A stretch of 64,000 nucleotides of DNA from Muribaculaceae bacterium (GTDB taxonomy: Bacteria > Bacteroidota > Bacteroidia > Bacteroidales > Muribaculaceae), in the NCBI GenBank assembly GCA_023664185.1, contig JAMPGA010000001.1, forward strand, positions 987,413-1,051,412. The letters are read 5' to 3'. The notes beneath the pieces were generated by a model, which was given only the letters and a program-made list of their open reading frames with translations, was not told the origin of the DNA and did no database searches. The first letter of the stretch is position 1, and each line of letters begins with the position of its first letter. Shown here piece after piece: positions 34,001 to 43,533 of the stretch. The position numbers were made by a program, and so were the translations under genes.

Positions 34001-35337
34001 ACCAGCTCAGCCAAAAGTGTTGCCGACGAGGCCGAGACGATGCGCACCCTCACGGTGTCGCCCACGCGATAGTCGCCGCGCGGTAGCACCACGGCCTTGT
34101 TCTGTGAATTGCGCCCCACAAACTGCTCCTTAGAGCGCTTTGACACACTCTCCACAAGCACATCAAACTCTTTGCCCACATCGCGGCGGTTGGATGCCAG
34201 CGAAAGTTCGTTCTGCAGGGCTATCATGCGGTTCAGGCGGTCTATCTTGACCTCTTCCGGTATATTGTCGGGCATGGTGCGCGAGGCCAGAGTGCCCGGG
34301 CGCTCCGAATACTTGAACATAAAGGCCGAGTCAAACCCTACCTCCCTCATAAGCGAGAGGGTCTGCTCAAAATCCTCCTCGCTCTCGTTGTGGAATCCAG
34401 TGAAAAGGTCGGTGGAAATGCCACAGTCGGGGATGGCCTTGCGGATAGCGGCAATGCGGTCGAGATACCACTCACGGGTATACTTGCGATTCATTGACTT
34501 GAGCACGCTGTTCGAGCCCGATTGCACCGGCAGATGTATGTGTCGGCAGATGTTGGGATGCGCGGCGATCACGTCGATTGTGCGGTCGCTCATATCCTTG
34601 GGGTGTGAGGTGGTAAAACGTATGCGCATATCCGGAGCAGCCTCAGCCACAAGAGTGAGCAGAGAGGGGAAGTCAACCACCCGCTCATCGGGATATTCAA
34701 AGCGATAACTGTTCACATTCTGGCCAAGCAGAGTGGCCTCCTTGAATCCGCGGGCTCGCAGATCGGCCAGCTCGGCCAGGATGCTTTCGGGCTCACGCGA
34801 GCGCTCTCGCCCTCGGGTATAGGGCACGATGCAATAGGAACAGAAATTGTTGCATCCGCGCATTATGGAGATAAACCCGGCCACCTTCTGTGTGCCGAGC
34901 CTCGAGGGGATGATGTCGCGATATGTCTCTGTGGTGCTTAGCTCTATATTTACGGCTTTCTCGCCGGCCTCGACCGACGCAAAGAGGTTGGGCAGATCGT
35001 TGTAAGCGTCGGGGCCTGCCACGAGGTCTACACCATGTTGTGTCACCAGCTCCTCCTTGACACGCTCGGCCATGCACCCCACCACTCCGATGATCATGCG
35101 GGGCAACTCGCGGCTGCGGCGACGACGCAGAGAATTAAGAAATGCCAGGCGCGACACTATCTTCTGCTCGGCATTGTCGCGGATAGAGCAAGTGTTGAGC
35201 AGCACGGCGTCGGCCTCCTCAAGATCTGTCACCGTGTCATATCCGGCAGTAGCCATGATTGAGGCCACCACTTCACTGTCGGCCACATTCATCTGGCAGC
35301 CGTAGGTTTCTATATAAAGTTTTCGTGTTTCGGTCAT
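33997..35337 (-). CDS. miaB: tRNA-2-methylthio-N6-dimethylallyladenosine synthase
   Basis: Radical SAM methylthiotransferase that adds the ms2 group to i6A37 in tRNA. From the ATG at 35337 it has 446 aa. The auxiliary cluster cysteines are C14, C50 and C88. The radical SAM triad is C162-x3-C166-x2-C169 (GCNNFCSYCI). The C-terminal TRAM domain occupies about the last 65 residues (FDVLVESVSKRSKEQFVGRN). The open frame continues upstream, but it would overlap a divergent gene and lacks conserved sequence. It heads the miaB-tilS-regulator operon. Confidence 0.95.
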   Translation of the reverse strand: MTETRKLYIETYGCQMNVADSEVVASIMATAGYDTVTDLEEADAVLLNTCSIRDNAEQKIVSRLAFLNSLRRRRSRELPRMIIGVVGCMAERVKEELVTQHGVDLVAGPDAYNDLPNLFASVEAGEKAVNIELSTTETYRDIIPSRLGTQKVAGFISIMRGCNNFCSYCIVPYTRGRERSREPESILAELADLRARGFKEATLLGQNVNSYRFEYPDERVVDFPSLLTLVAEAAPDMRIRFTTSHPKDMSDRTIDVIAAHPNICRHIHLPVQSGSNSVLKSMNRKYTREWYLDRIAAIRKAIPDCGISTDLFTGFHNESEEDFEQTLSLMREVGFDSAFMFKYSERPGTLASRTMPDNIPEEVKIDRLNRMIALQNELSLASNRRDVGKEFDVLVESVSKRSKEQFVGRNSQNKAVVLPRGDYRVGDTVRVRIVSASSATLLAELV

Positions 35338-35374
35338 TTTTATTGGTCGGATAATCGACTTTTGCCTGCCGTTT

Positions 35375-35406
35375 TTTGGGTAAACGGCCAATATTGAGTA
35401 ATTTTG
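35375..35406 (+). promoter_or_regulatory. Promoter for the small anchored protein gene
   Basis: TTTG (35375-35378), a 20-nt spacer and TAATTTTG (35399-35406) match the Bacteroidetes consensus fully. The ATG is at 35434. Confidence 0.72.
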
Positions 35407-35433
35407 CACAAAATTACATATTTTTCTCTGAAT

Positions 35434-35871
35434 ATGGAGCAACTGATAATCTGGATTGTCATCCTTGCCATCGGCCTGGGTTGGGAACAGCTCAAAAAAA
35501 GGAGCCACCGCGACGAAGAGGCCCATGGCAACCGGACTCCCCAACGGGAGCCCGAGAAAAACCCATGGTTTCAGCTCCTGACAGATACCAATACCGACAT
35601 TTATCCCTCCACCCCTCCTCCGGCGTCCACTCATGAGCCCCGAGCCGCCCGCAAGGCAGAGCGCAAGCCCAAAGCAAAGATAAAGCCCGTGGCAGAGAAG
35701 GCCAAACCACTGCCTCACGAAGGGACGAGAGTGACTTCAGATCTCCCCCAGCCCGTCGAAGAGACTCCCCCTATACTTGCCGCCGACCCGGCTGAAGAAG
35801 CCACCCTGGCAGCCCACTACGACCGCTGGCGCCGCGCCATAATCGACGCCGAGATCCTTCGCAACGTATAA
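35434..35871 (+). CDS. Small membrane-anchored hypothetical protein
   Basis: Protein of 145 aa not assigned to a known function. One hydrophobic helix at residues 3-17 (QLIIWIVILAIGLGW) is followed by a basic turn (QLKKRSHRDE), so it is probably an N-in or N-out single-pass anchor. A long low-complexity region rich in Pro, Ala, Lys and Glu follows, with repeated KPKAKIKPVAEKAKP-like runs. The end, HYDRWRRAIIDAEILRNV, resembles the conserved RRAIIYSEIL tail found on small Bacteroidales proteins. It lies 35 nt upstream of the succinate CoA-transferase gene and may be co-transcribed with it. Confidence 0.72.
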   Translation: MEQLIIWIVILAIGLGWEQLKKRSHRDEEAHGNRTPQREPEKNPWFQLLTDTNTDIYPSTPPPASTHEPRAARKAERKPKAKIKPVAEKAKPLPHEGTRVTSDLPQPVEETPPILAADPAEEATLAAHYDRWRRAIIDAEILRNV

Positions 35872-35906
35872 CGACAATACCTTAAACCAGAGCAATAATA
35901 CATAGT

Positions 35907-37406
35907 ATGAGATTTCCCATTCTCACTCCCGAAGAAGCAGCCGAGCTCTTTTTCAACGACGCCCGCTGCGGTTTTTCAGGGTTCACAGCTCCCGGCTCGC
36001 CCAAAGTTGTGACCCAGGCCATCGCCGCCAAGGCTGAGCGTCTGCATGCTCAGGGCGAACCTTTCAAAATCAACATCATCACAGGTGCTTCGACATCAGA
36101 TATGTGCGACGGTATCCTGGCACGCGCCAACGCCATTGGCAAACGCACCCCCTATCAGAATCATCCCGATCTGCGCAAGCGCATCAACTCGCACGACGCA
36201 CACTATTTCGACCTCCACCTCTCAGAGGCTGCCCAGAAGCTGCGCTATGGGTTTTTCGGCGACAAGCTCGACCTGGCCATCATCGAAGTGAGCGACATCC
36301 AGGACGATGGCACTGTCGTGGTTGGCACCGGCGTGGGCAATGTCCCCACAATCGCCAAAATGGCCGACCGCATAGTGATAGAGCTTAACGAAAAACTGCG
36401 TCACGCTCTCTATGGACTCCACGACATATACCTGCCCCTCGATCCCCCTCACCGCGACGTAATTCCCATCTTCAAGCCCAGCGATCGCATAGGCTCGCCC
36501 GTGCTCAAAATAGACCCGGAGAAGATTGTAGGCGTGGTGATGAGCGACAATTATGAAGGCGTGAAGCCCTTCACTCCGCTCGACGAGACCACCCAGCAGA
36601 TCGGAGCCAACGTGTGCCGCTTCCTCATGGCCGAGCTCAAAGCCGGACGCATCCCCGCTTCGTTCCTGCCGCTCCAGTCGGGTGTGGGCAACGTGGCCAA
36701 CGCCGTGCTCTACGGTCTGGCCGACGCCAAGGAGATTCCTCCGTTCGAAATGTATACCGAAGTGATGCAGGACGCCGTGATCGACCTCATCAAGAAGGGT
36801 CGTTGCAAATTCGGCTCATCATGCTCCATCACCGTCAGCAACGAGGTGGAGGAAGAGGTGATCTCAAACATCGATTTCTTCAAGGAACACATGGTTCTCC
36901 GTCCCTCCGAGATTTCAAACAATCCCGAGGTGATACGCCGCCTGGGCGTCATAGCCATGAACACTGCCCTCGAGGCCGACATCTTCGGCAATATCAACTC
37001 CACCCACGTCACCGGCACAAGAATGATGAACGGCATCGGTGGCTCGGGCGACTTCACCCGCAACGCCTATATTGCCATCTTCTCATGCCCCTCGATCACC
37101 AAGGAGGGCAAGATTTCCAACATCGTCCCGATGGTTTCACACGTGGACCACACTGAGCACTCTGTCGACGTCCTCGTGACAGACCAGGGCATAGCCGACC
37201 TGCGCGGCCTCGACCCCGTGGAGCGCGCTCACGTCATCATCGACAACTGCGCCCACCCCATGTATCGCGAACTCCTGCGCGACTACCTCAAGCTCTCAAC
37301 CCGCGGAGGCCAGACACCCCACACCCTGGAGGCTTCGCTCGGATTCCACACCGAATTCCTCGCCTCCGGCGACATGCGCAACGTCAACTGGGGCAAATAT
37401 TGCTGA
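35907..37406 (+). CDS. Succinate/acetyl-CoA:CoA transferase family protein
   Basis: Class I CoA-transferase related to succinyl-CoA:acetate and propionyl-CoA:succinate transferases, 499 aa. The family blocks GFTAPGSPKVV, LQSGVGNVANAVLYGL and EADIFGNINSTHVTGTRMMNGIGGSG (split over residues 350-380) are clear. E285 in the EMYTEVMQD stretch is the likely catalytic glutamate that forms the CoA thioester. In succinate-propionate fermenters this step recycles CoA between propionyl-CoA or acetate and succinate, in line with the OadA-like protein at 19840. Acyl preference cannot be read from sequence. Confidence 0.9.
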   Translation: MRFPILTPEEAAELFFNDARCGFSGFTAPGSPKVVTQAIAAKAERLHAQGEPFKINIITGASTSDMCDGILARANAIGKRTPYQNHPDLRKRINSHDAHYFDLHLSEAAQKLRYGFFGDKLDLAIIEVSDIQDDGTVVVGTGVGNVPTIAKMADRIVIELNEKLRHALYGLHDIYLPLDPPHRDVIPIFKPSDRIGSPVLKIDPEKIVGVVMSDNYEGVKPFTPLDETTQQIGANVCRFLMAELKAGRIPASFLPLQSGVGNVANAVLYGLADAKEIPPFEMYTEVMQDAVIDLIKKGRCKFGSSCSITVSNEVEEEVISNIDFFKEHMVLRPSEISNNPEVIRRLGVIAMNTALEADIFGNINSTHVTGTRMMNGIGGSGDFTRNAYIAIFSCPSITKEGKISNIVPMVSHVDHTEHSVDVLVTDQGIADLRGLDPVERAHVIIDNCAHPMYRELLRDYLKLSTRGGQTPHTLEASLGFHTEFLASGDMRNVNWGKYC

Positions 37407-37445
37407 GAGTAAAAACTTATAACGCCCCGTGGGGGCATGGCAAAG

Positions 37446-37476
37446 AAAAGCCCAGGGTGTGAGTCCCTGGGCTTTT
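37446..37476. terminator. Hairpin terminator after the CoA-transferase gene
   Basis: Arms 37446-37457 and 37465-37476 (AAAAGCCCAGGG and its complement) enclose a 7-nt loop, followed by a T-run. It is suitable for both the plus-strand CoA-transferase and the minus-strand TrmH-like gene ending at 37513. Confidence 0.88.
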
Positions 37477-37512
37477 TATCACGTTATCTACAGTTACTGA
37501 CCAAAGTCCTGT

Positions 37513-38313
37513 TTATCTCCTCAGCTGCCAGAAGGCTACGGCGGCTGCAGCGGCCACGTTGAGAGAGTCTACTCCGTGGCTCATGGGGATGCGGGCGGTA
37601 TAGGAGGCTGAGTCGATAGTGTGCTGGGGGAGGCCGTCTCCCTCGGTGCCCATCACTATGGCCAGGCGGGGTTCGGCACAGAGTGGCGGATAGTCAATGG
37701 GCACCGACTTGTCGGTAAGAGCCATTGCCACGGTCTTGAAGCCCAGCGAGTGTAGGCTCTGCAGGTCGCCATCGAGCCAGGTCCAAGGCACCAGAAACAC
37801 CGAGCCCATGGACACTCGTATGGAACGGCGGTTGAGAGGATCGCACGACGTCGGGGTAAGCACCACTCCGTCAATGCCAAGTGCGGCAGCCGAGCGGAAG
37901 ATGGCGCCGATGTTTGTGGTGTCGACCACGCCATCTATCACCACTATGCGCTTAGCCCCACTGTGACACACCTCACTGAGCGGCCTCGGCCTGGGACGGC
38001 GCATGGCACACAGCACTCCGCGGGTCAGCGTGTAGCCTGTGAGTTGAGCCAGCAGCTCACGCGAGCCGGTATAGACAGTTATGCCTGGGTGTCGGGCTAT
38101 CAGCGGAGCCGCATCTCCCGTGATATGGCGCTCCTCGCAGAGCATACTCACAGGCTCATAGCCGGCATCCATGGCCACAGCTATAACCTTGGGGCTCTCC
38201 ACTATGAAAACGGCTTTCTCCGGGTCGACCTTGCTGCGCAGCTGCGCCTCGGTGAGCCTGGAGAACACCTCTACACCCGGCGTATCGAACGAATCGATTC
38301 TTATCACACTCAT
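37513..38313 (-). CDS. TrmH/SpoU family RNA 2'-O-methyltransferase
   Basis: SPOUT-fold methyltransferase of 266 aa that likely methylates a ribose 2'-OH in rRNA or tRNA. The N-terminal substrate-binding part is followed by the SpoU domain (about 125-262). Three family motifs are visible: VVDTTNIGAIFRSAAALG, LAIVMGTEGDGLP and IPMSHGVDSLNVAAAAAV. These form the knotted SAM site. The exact target is unknown. It overlaps mlaF by 4 nt and ends the hisS operon. Confidence 0.91.
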   Translation of the reverse strand: MSVIRIDSFDTPGVEVFSRLTEAQLRSKVDPEKAVFIVESPKVIAVAMDAGYEPVSMLCEERHITGDAAPLIARHPGITVYTGSRELLAQLTGYTLTRGVLCAMRRPRPRPLSEVCHSGAKRIVVIDGVVDTTNIGAIFRSAAALGIDGVVLTPTSCDPLNRRSIRVSMGSVFLVPWTWLDGDLQSLHSLGFKTVAMALTDKSVPIDYPPLCAEPRLAIVMGTEGDGLPQHTIDSASYTARIPMSHGVDSLNVAAAAAVAFWQLRR

Positions 38314-39086
38314 GGCATGGGCCGCTCGGTGGCTAATACATACTTCTTCACTTTCTGGAAGAGATCGTTGGCAAAGACAAACTCATTGAGAGCCTCATTT
38401 GCAGTGTGATAGATAGCCTTCATATCTCCCACCCATTCGCGGTGACCCTTGTTGATAAACACGATGTTCTCACCTATGCCCAGCACCGAGTTCATGTCGT
38501 GGGTATTGATAATGGTGGTGATGTTATACTCGTGTGTGATGTCGCTGAGAAGCTCGTCGATCACCAGCGATGTCCTGGGGTCGAGACCCGAGTTGGGCTC
38601 GTCGCAGAACAGATATTTGGGATTTAGGGCTATGGCGCGCGCTATGGCCACACGCTTCTGCATGCCACCCGAGATCTCGGAAGGATACTTATTGTCGGCA
38701 CCCTTCAGGTTCACCCTCTCGAGGCAGAACTGCGCACGGTCTCTGATCTCGGCCGGGGTCATGCCTGAGAACATAGTGAGCGGAAACATCACATTGCCCA
38801 GCACGGTCTCCGAGTCAAACAGAGCCGAGCCCTGGAAAAGCATCCCTATCTCCTTGCGTAGCTCCTTCACCTGCTTGTGGTCCATCTTCATGATGTCACG
38901 GCCGTCATAGAGAATCTCACCCTTCTCGGGTGTGATAAGGCCGATAATGCTCTTCACGAGCACAGTCTTACCCGAGCCGCTCTGGCCTATGATGAGGTTG
39001 GTTTTGCCTGCCTCAAAGGTGGCCGAGATGTCGTGGAGCACCGTTTTGCCGTCAAACGACTTTGTTATGTTCTTTACCTCAATCAT
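38310..39086 (-). CDS. Mla-type ABC transporter ATPase
   Basis: ATPase of an MlaFE-like phospholipid transport complex, 258 aa. Walker A is GQSGSGKT at residues 34-41, the signature is SEISGGMQKRVAIARA and Walker B is YLFCDEPNSGLDP. The closing region (VFINKGHREWVGD) is typical of MlaF. It is overlapped by 4 nt on each side by the permease and TrmH-like genes. The MCE partner is probably the gene at 12090. The complex would move lipids between inner and outer membranes; direction is not inferable. Confidence 0.91.
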   Translation of the reverse strand: MIEVKNITKSFDGKTVLHDISATFEAGKTNLIIGQSGSGKTVLVKSIIGLITPEKGEILYDGRDIMKMDHKQVKELRKEIGMLFQGSALFDSETVLGNVMFPLTMFSGMTPAEIRDRAQFCLERVNLKGADNKYPSEISGGMQKRVAIARAIALNPKYLFCDEPNSGLDPRTSLVIDELLSDITHEYNITTIINTHDMNSVLGIGENIVFINKGHREWVGDMKAIYHTANEALNEFVFANDLFQKVKKYVLATERPMP

Positions 39087-39832
39087 TGCAGCAGGAGTTT
39101 GGTGAGTATAACGTCGAGAAGCAGTATCAGGATGCTCGAAGCCACCACAGCATTGGTCGAGGCCTTGCCCACCTCAAGGGCTCCTCCCTTCACATAATAG
39201 CCATAGAACGAGGCCACCGAAGTGATGATAAACGAGAAGAACAACGATTTGATAAGGCCATACCACACGTACCATTCCTGAAACATGGTTTGAATACCAT
39301 AGATAAACTGGCTTAGTGGTATGATGCCTGTGATGATCGAGATGAGCACACCTCCTATAAACGAGGTGAAGATACAGAACACCACAAGCACAGGCATGAA
39401 AAACAGGAAGCCCACTATCTTGGGGAGCACTAGGAAGTTGGCCGAGTTTATACCCATGATGTCGAGAGCATCGATCTGCTCGGTAACCCTCATGGTGCCT
39501 ATCTCGGAGGCTATATTGCTGCCCACCTTGCCGGCCAGGATGAGACAGAGAATTGAATTGGAAAATTCCAGAAGAATTATCTCACGAGTGGCCAGTCCGG
39601 TGGAGTAAGCCGGGATAAGGGGCGAGACTATGTTGAGCTGCATCTGTATGGTACAGACAGCACCGATAAAGATGGAGATTACGATTACCAGGGGTATGGA
39701 GTCGATGCCGAGTTTGGTGATCTCGGCCACGGTGCGGCTCAGGAATGTGCGCCAGCGGTCGGGTACATTCCACACCCGGGTCATGAATATGCAGAATCGC
39801 CCGAAAGTGGCCAGTGAGTCGGAGAGTATCAT
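39083..39832 (-). CDS. MlaE-type ABC transporter permease
   Basis: Inner-membrane permease of the MlaE family, 249 aa with about five to six hydrophobic segments. The family signature is visible in [42 protein letters not shown] (split over residues 90-132), with the conserved [12 protein letters not shown] core. It is encoded between hisS and mlaF with 4-nt overlaps on both sides, so permease and ATPase are made together. Confidence 0.91.
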   Translation of the reverse strand: MILSDSLATFGRFCIFMTRVWNVPDRWRTFLSRTVAEITKLGIDSIPLVIVISIFIGAVCTIQMQLNIVSPLIPAYSTGLATREIILLEFSNSILCLILAGKVGSNIASEIGTMRVTEQIDALDIMGINSANFLVLPKIVGFLFFMPVLVVFCIFTSFIGGVLISIITGIIPLSQFIYGIQTMFQEWYVWYGLIKSLFFSFIITSVASFYGYYVKGGALEVGKASTNAVVASSILILLLDVILTKLLLQ

Positions 39833-41190
39833 TTGAGAGCGTCTATGAGTTGGTCGGGGATGAGCTGCTGCTGCTGGCCTGTGAGCATGTTTTTGAGTGT
39901 CACAGTTCCTTCGGCCAGCTCTGTCTCACCTATGATGGCTACAAACGGGATGCCCAGGGCATCGGCGCGGCCCATCTGCTTTTTCATCTTGGCAGCATCG
40001 GGATAGATTTCGGCTGAAATACCGGCCTCGCGCAGTCGGCGCATTATCTCCATTGAGCGCAGAGCCTCGGCCGGACCGAAGTTGGTAAACATAACCTTAG
40101 CGGCGCCCGAAATCTCTGATGGATAGAGGTCGAGGGCATTGAGCACATCGTAAATGCGGTCGGCGCCAAAGGATATGCCCACACCCGAGAGTCCGGGCAT
40201 GCCAAACACTCCGGTGAGGTTGTCGTAGCGGCCTCCGCCTGTGATGCTGCCTATCTCCACATCGCGGGCCTTCACCTCGATGATGGTGCCGGTGTAGTAA
40301 TTAAGTCCACGGGCCAGAGAGACGTCAAGCTCAAGGTCGGCCACAAGGCCGAGATGCGATGCCATTATCATCACCTCGCGCAACTCCTCCACGCCCTTGC
40401 GTCCGGTCTCAGAGGATGCCAACAGGGTGTCCAGGGCAGCCAGGCGCTCATTGTTTGAGCCGCTGAGGGTTATCACAGGTGTAATAGTCTCGATGGCTTG
40501 GGGCGAGAGGCCGCGCTCGGCCAGCTCCTCCTTCACCTTGTCGAGCCCTATCTTGTCTATCTTGTCGATGGCCACGGTGATGTCAACAATCTTGTCGGGG
40601 GCGCCGGCAATTTCGGCTATGCCGGCAAGCACCTTGCGGTTGTTGAGCTTGATGGTGATGCGTATGCCCAGGCGGCGAAACACTTCGTCGATCAGACCGA
40701 TGAGCTCGGCCTCGTTGATGAGCGAGTCGGAGCCCACCACATCGGCGTCACACTGATAAAACTCGCGGTAGCGACCCTTCTGCGGACGATCGGCACGCCA
40801 TACGGGCTGTATCTGATAGCGCTTGAAGGGCATCTGGAGCTCGGCACGGTGCATCACCACGAAGCGGGCAAAGGGCACTGTGAGGTCGTAGCGCAGACCC
40901 TTTTCACAGATTTTTGGAGCCACCTTGGCCGATTCTCCGGCCTCGAGGAGAGCCGGATCCACCCCCTTGAGGAAATCGCCTGAGTTGAGCACCTTGAACA
41001 ACAGTTTGTCCCCCTCCTCGCCATACTTGCCCATGAGGGTCGAGAGGTTTTCCATCGAGGGGGTCTCTATCTGTTGAAATCCGTAGAGCCCGAACACTTC
41101 ACGGATAGTTGAGAATATATAGTTGCGCCTTGCCATCTCGGCAGGCGAGAAGTCACGTGTACCTCTGGGAATTGACGGTTTCTGTGCCAT
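39829..41190 (-). CDS. hisS: Histidyl-tRNA synthetase
   Basis: Class II aminoacyl-tRNA synthetase charging tRNA(His), 453 aa from the ATG at 41190. Motif 1 lies around [24 protein letters not shown], motif 2 at [26 protein letters not shown] (split over about 113-138) and the histidine-A box at [13 protein letters not shown]. Motif 3 is [15 protein letters not shown], and an anticodon-binding domain fills the last 95 residues. It heads a four-gene operon with mlaE, mlaF and the TrmH-like gene. Confidence 0.96.
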   Translation of the reverse strand: MAQKPSIPRGTRDFSPAEMARRNYIFSTIREVFGLYGFQQIETPSMENLSTLMGKYGEEGDKLLFKVLNSGDFLKGVDPALLEAGESAKVAPKICEKGLRYDLTVPFARFVVMHRAELQMPFKRYQIQPVWRADRPQKGRYREFYQCDADVVGSDSLINEAELIGLIDEVFRRLGIRITIKLNNRKVLAGIAEIAGAPDKIVDITVAIDKIDKIGLDKVKEELAERGLSPQAIETITPVITLSGSNNERLAALDTLLASSETGRKGVEELREVMIMASHLGLVADLELDVSLARGLNYYTGTIIEVKARDVEIGSITGGGRYDNLTGVFGMPGLSGVGISFGADRIYDVLNALDLYPSEISGAAKVMFTNFGPAEALRSMEIMRRLREAGISAEIYPDAAKMKKQMGRADALGIPFVAIIGETELAEGTVTLKNMLTGQQQQLIPDQLIDALK

Positions 41191-41215
41191 TGATGTGCGG
41201 TTGATTGTATAAACT

Positions 41216-41247
41216 CTTGCAAAGTTAAGCAAATTTCGCTACATTTG
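41216..41247 (+). promoter_or_regulatory. Promoter for nfo
   Basis: CTTG (41216-41219, 3/4 match to TTTG), a 20-nt spacer and TACATTTG (41240-41247); the nfo ATG is 26 nt further on. The element overlaps the hisS -7 box. Confidence 0.6.
41220..41227 (-). promoter_or_regulatory. -7 box for hisS
   Basis: The minus strand reads TAACTTTG, 29 nt upstream of the ATG at 41190. The box lies inside the spacer of the divergent nfo promoter. Confidence 0.6.
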
Positions 41248-41273
41248 CATAAATTTAATGCGTAAGAAATAGA

Positions 41274-42119
41274 ATGAAATTAGTAGGAGCCCATGTTTCA
41301 GTGGAACAAGGCGTGAGCCACGCGCCGCTCAACGCGCGCCGCATTGGCGCACGCTCGTTTGCCTTGTTCACACGCAATCCGTCGAGATGGACGTCCAAGG
41401 CCATATCGGAGGCTGAGGCCGAGAAGTTTAAGGCTAACTGCGCCGAGTGTGGCTACGACTCTTCGGTGATTTTGCCCCACGACAGCTTTCTGATAAACCT
41501 CGGATCGCCTGACAAGGAGAAGCTCGAAAAGTCGAGGACCGCGTTTCTCGACGAGATGCACCGCTGCGAGCAGCTGGGGCTGACAATGCTCAACTTCCAC
41601 CCCGGCAGCCACATGCGTGAACTCGACCCCGACCGTTGCCTTGACCTCATAGCCGAATCAATCAATATAATCCTCGACCAAACCAGCGGCGTGAAAGCCG
41701 TAATCGAGAACACCGCAGGCCAGGGCAGCAACCTGGGATATACCTTCGAGCAGATAGCCCATATAATCGACAAGGTTGACGACAAAAGCCGTGTGGGAGT
41801 ATGTATCGACACATGCCATGCCCACTCTGCCGGCTACGATATGACCACTCCGGAGGCCTATGCCGACACCTGGCGACAGTTTGAACAGGTGATAGGGCTG
41901 AAATATTTTTCGGCCATGCACCTCAACGACACACTCAAGGCCATAGGCTCGCACGTAGACCGCCATGCCCCCATTGGCACCGGTCTGCTGGGCGAAACCT
42001 TCTGGACCATGCTTATGAACGACCCTCGCATGGAGGGGATACCACTCATTCTCGAGACCCCCGACGAAAGCCTGTGGCCCGAGGAGATAGCCCGCCTCAT
42101 CAGCCTCGAAAAAAATTGA
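41274..42119 (+). CDS. nfo: Deoxyribonuclease IV (AP endonuclease)
   Basis: Zinc-dependent TIM-barrel endonuclease that incises abasic sites in base-excision repair, 281 aa. The start GAHVSVEQGVSHAPLNA and the barrel motifs LNFHPGSH, AVIENTAGQGSNLGY, GVCIDTCHAHSAGYD and HVDRHAPIGTG contain the expected zinc ligands. ILETPDESLWPEEI closes the fold. It is followed after 55 nt by a sugar MFS transporter and then a uracil-DNA-glycosylase-like gene on the same strand. Confidence 0.95.
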   Translation: MKLVGAHVSVEQGVSHAPLNARRIGARSFALFTRNPSRWTSKAISEAEAEKFKANCAECGYDSSVILPHDSFLINLGSPDKEKLEKSRTAFLDEMHRCEQLGLTMLNFHPGSHMRELDPDRCLDLIAESINIILDQTSGVKAVIENTAGQGSNLGYTFEQIAHIIDKVDDKSRVGVCIDTCHAHSAGYDMTTPEAYADTWRQFEQVIGLKYFSAMHLNDTLKAIGSHVDRHAPIGTGLLGETFWTMLMNDPRMEGIPLILETPDESLWPEEIARLISLEKN

Positions 42120-42174
42120 TCTTTCCCGCATCTGTCTCATATCATACTTACCTTTTTAATTTCCACACACGATC

Positions 42175-43533
42175 ATGAATCAAACCAAACCGGATCAGAG
42201 TTTCTGGAAACTCTGGAACCTTAGTTTCGGATTTTTCGGCGTACAGATTGCCTATGCCCTGCAGAGCGCCAATATCTCGCGAATCTTTGCCACCATCGGC
42301 GCCGATCCCCATTCGCTCAGCTACTTCTGGATTCTGCCGCCGCTGATGGGTATATTGGTGCAGCCCCTGGTGGGAGCCGCCAGCGACCGCACCTGGAACC
42401 GTTTCGGACGCCGTCTGCCCTACCTTATTCTCGGCGCTGCCATCGCCGTCATCGTGATGTGTCTGCTCCCCAATGCCGGCAGCTTCGGCTTCACCATCGG
42501 GGGCGCCATGATATTCGGCTTTATCGCACTGATGTTTCTCGACACCTCTATCAACATGGCCATGCAGCCGTTCAAGATGCTGGTGGGCGACCAGGTGAAC
42601 GAACGGCAGAAGGGCCTGGCATACTCCATACAGAGTTTCCTCTGCAACGCCGGTAGCCTTGTGGGCTATCTTGCGCCCATCACCCTCACAGCCATCGGCA
42701 TAAGCAATATAGCCCCCAAAGGCGAGGTGCCCGATACGGTCACATTCTCCTTCTATATCGGAGCTGTGATTCTGGTGCTGTGCGTTATATACAGCTTTAT
42801 CTTCATCCGCGAGATGCCGCCGGCCGAATACCGACGATTCCATGGCATCACCGACGAGCCCGCCGGAGCTGTGAAGCCCAAACGTCCCGGCATGCTCACC
42901 CTGCTGAAAAATGCCCCCAAGACCTTCTGGACCGTAGGTCTGGTGCAGTTCTTCTGCTGGTCGGCATTCCTCTATATGTGGACCTACACCAACGGCGCCA
43001 TAGCCGACACCGTGTGGGGCACCACCGACACCCACTCGGCAGCCTATCAGGAGGCCGGCAACTGGGTGGGCGTGCTCTTTGCTGTGCAGGCTGTAGGCTC
43101 TGTGGTATGGGCCATAGCAATCCCCATGTTTAAAAACCACAAGGTGGTCTACTCGCTCAGCCTCGTGCTGGGTGGCATAGGCTTCATCTCCACCATGTTT
43201 ATCACCAGCCAGTATATGCTCTTCTTCTCGTTCCTGCTCATAGGCTGTGCATGGGCTGCCATGTTGGCTATGCCCTTCACCATCCTCACCAACTCACTCT
43301 CGGGCGAGAACATGGGCACATATCTGGGTCTCTTCAACGGCACCATCTGCCTGCCTCAGATCTGCGCTGCAGCCCTGGGTGGTGTCATTCTCCCGCTTCT
43401 GGGTGGACGCCAGGTGAGCATGCTTGTGCTGGCCGGCGTGCTCCTCATCGTGGGTGCATTCTGTGTGGGCATTATCAAGGAGACATACGGCGAGCGCCGC
43501 AAAACCGACAAAATGCTCGACGCTGAACTATGA
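42175..43533 (+). CDS. MFS sugar transporter (SLC45-like)
   Basis: Inner-membrane major facilitator protein of 452 aa with about 12 hydrophobic segments. WNLSFGFFGVQIAYALQSAN and the loop motif SDRTWNRFGRRLPYL place it with SLC45/GPH-like sugar:cation symporters; Bacteroidetes homologues are often maltose or oligosaccharide importers. The substrate is inferred only by family. It lies between two DNA repair genes and overlaps the UDG-like gene by 4 nt. Confidence 0.88.
   Translation: MNQTKPDQSFWKLWNLSFGFFGVQIAYALQSANISRIFATIGADPHSLSYFWILPPLMGILVQPLVGAASDRTWNRFGRRLPYLILGAAIAVIVMCLLPNAGSFGFTIGGAMIFGFIALMFLDTSINMAMQPFKMLVGDQVNERQKGLAYSIQSFLCNAGSLVGYLAPITLTAIGISNIAPKGEVPDTVTFSFYIGAVILVLCVIYSFIFIREMPPAEYRRFHGITDEPAGAVKPKRPGMLTLLKNAPKTFWTVGLVQFFCWSAFLYMWTYTNGAIADTVWGTTDTHSAAYQEAGNWVGVLFAVQAVGSVVWAIAIPMFKNHKVVYSLSLVLGGIGFISTMFITSQYMLFFSFLLIGCAWAAMLAMPFTILTNSLSGENMGTYLGLFNGTICLPQICAAALGGVILPLLGGRQVSMLVLAGVLLIVGAFCVGIIKETYGERRKTDKMLDAEL

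Noticed and set aside
35338..35718. N-terminal extension of MiaB
   Set aside because: It would overlap the divergent small-protein gene and its promoter, and MiaB conservation starts at the ATG at 35337.
37418..37436. Small CGCCCC/GGGGGC hairpin before the CoA-transferase terminator
   Set aside because: Very short stem with a 2-nt loop and no T-run; the adjacent 12-bp hairpin is the better terminator.
42148..43140. 330-codon minus-strand frame opposite the MFS transporter
   Set aside because: It is antisense to a clear membrane transporter; its His/Gly-rich composition mirrors the hydrophobic codons on the other strand.
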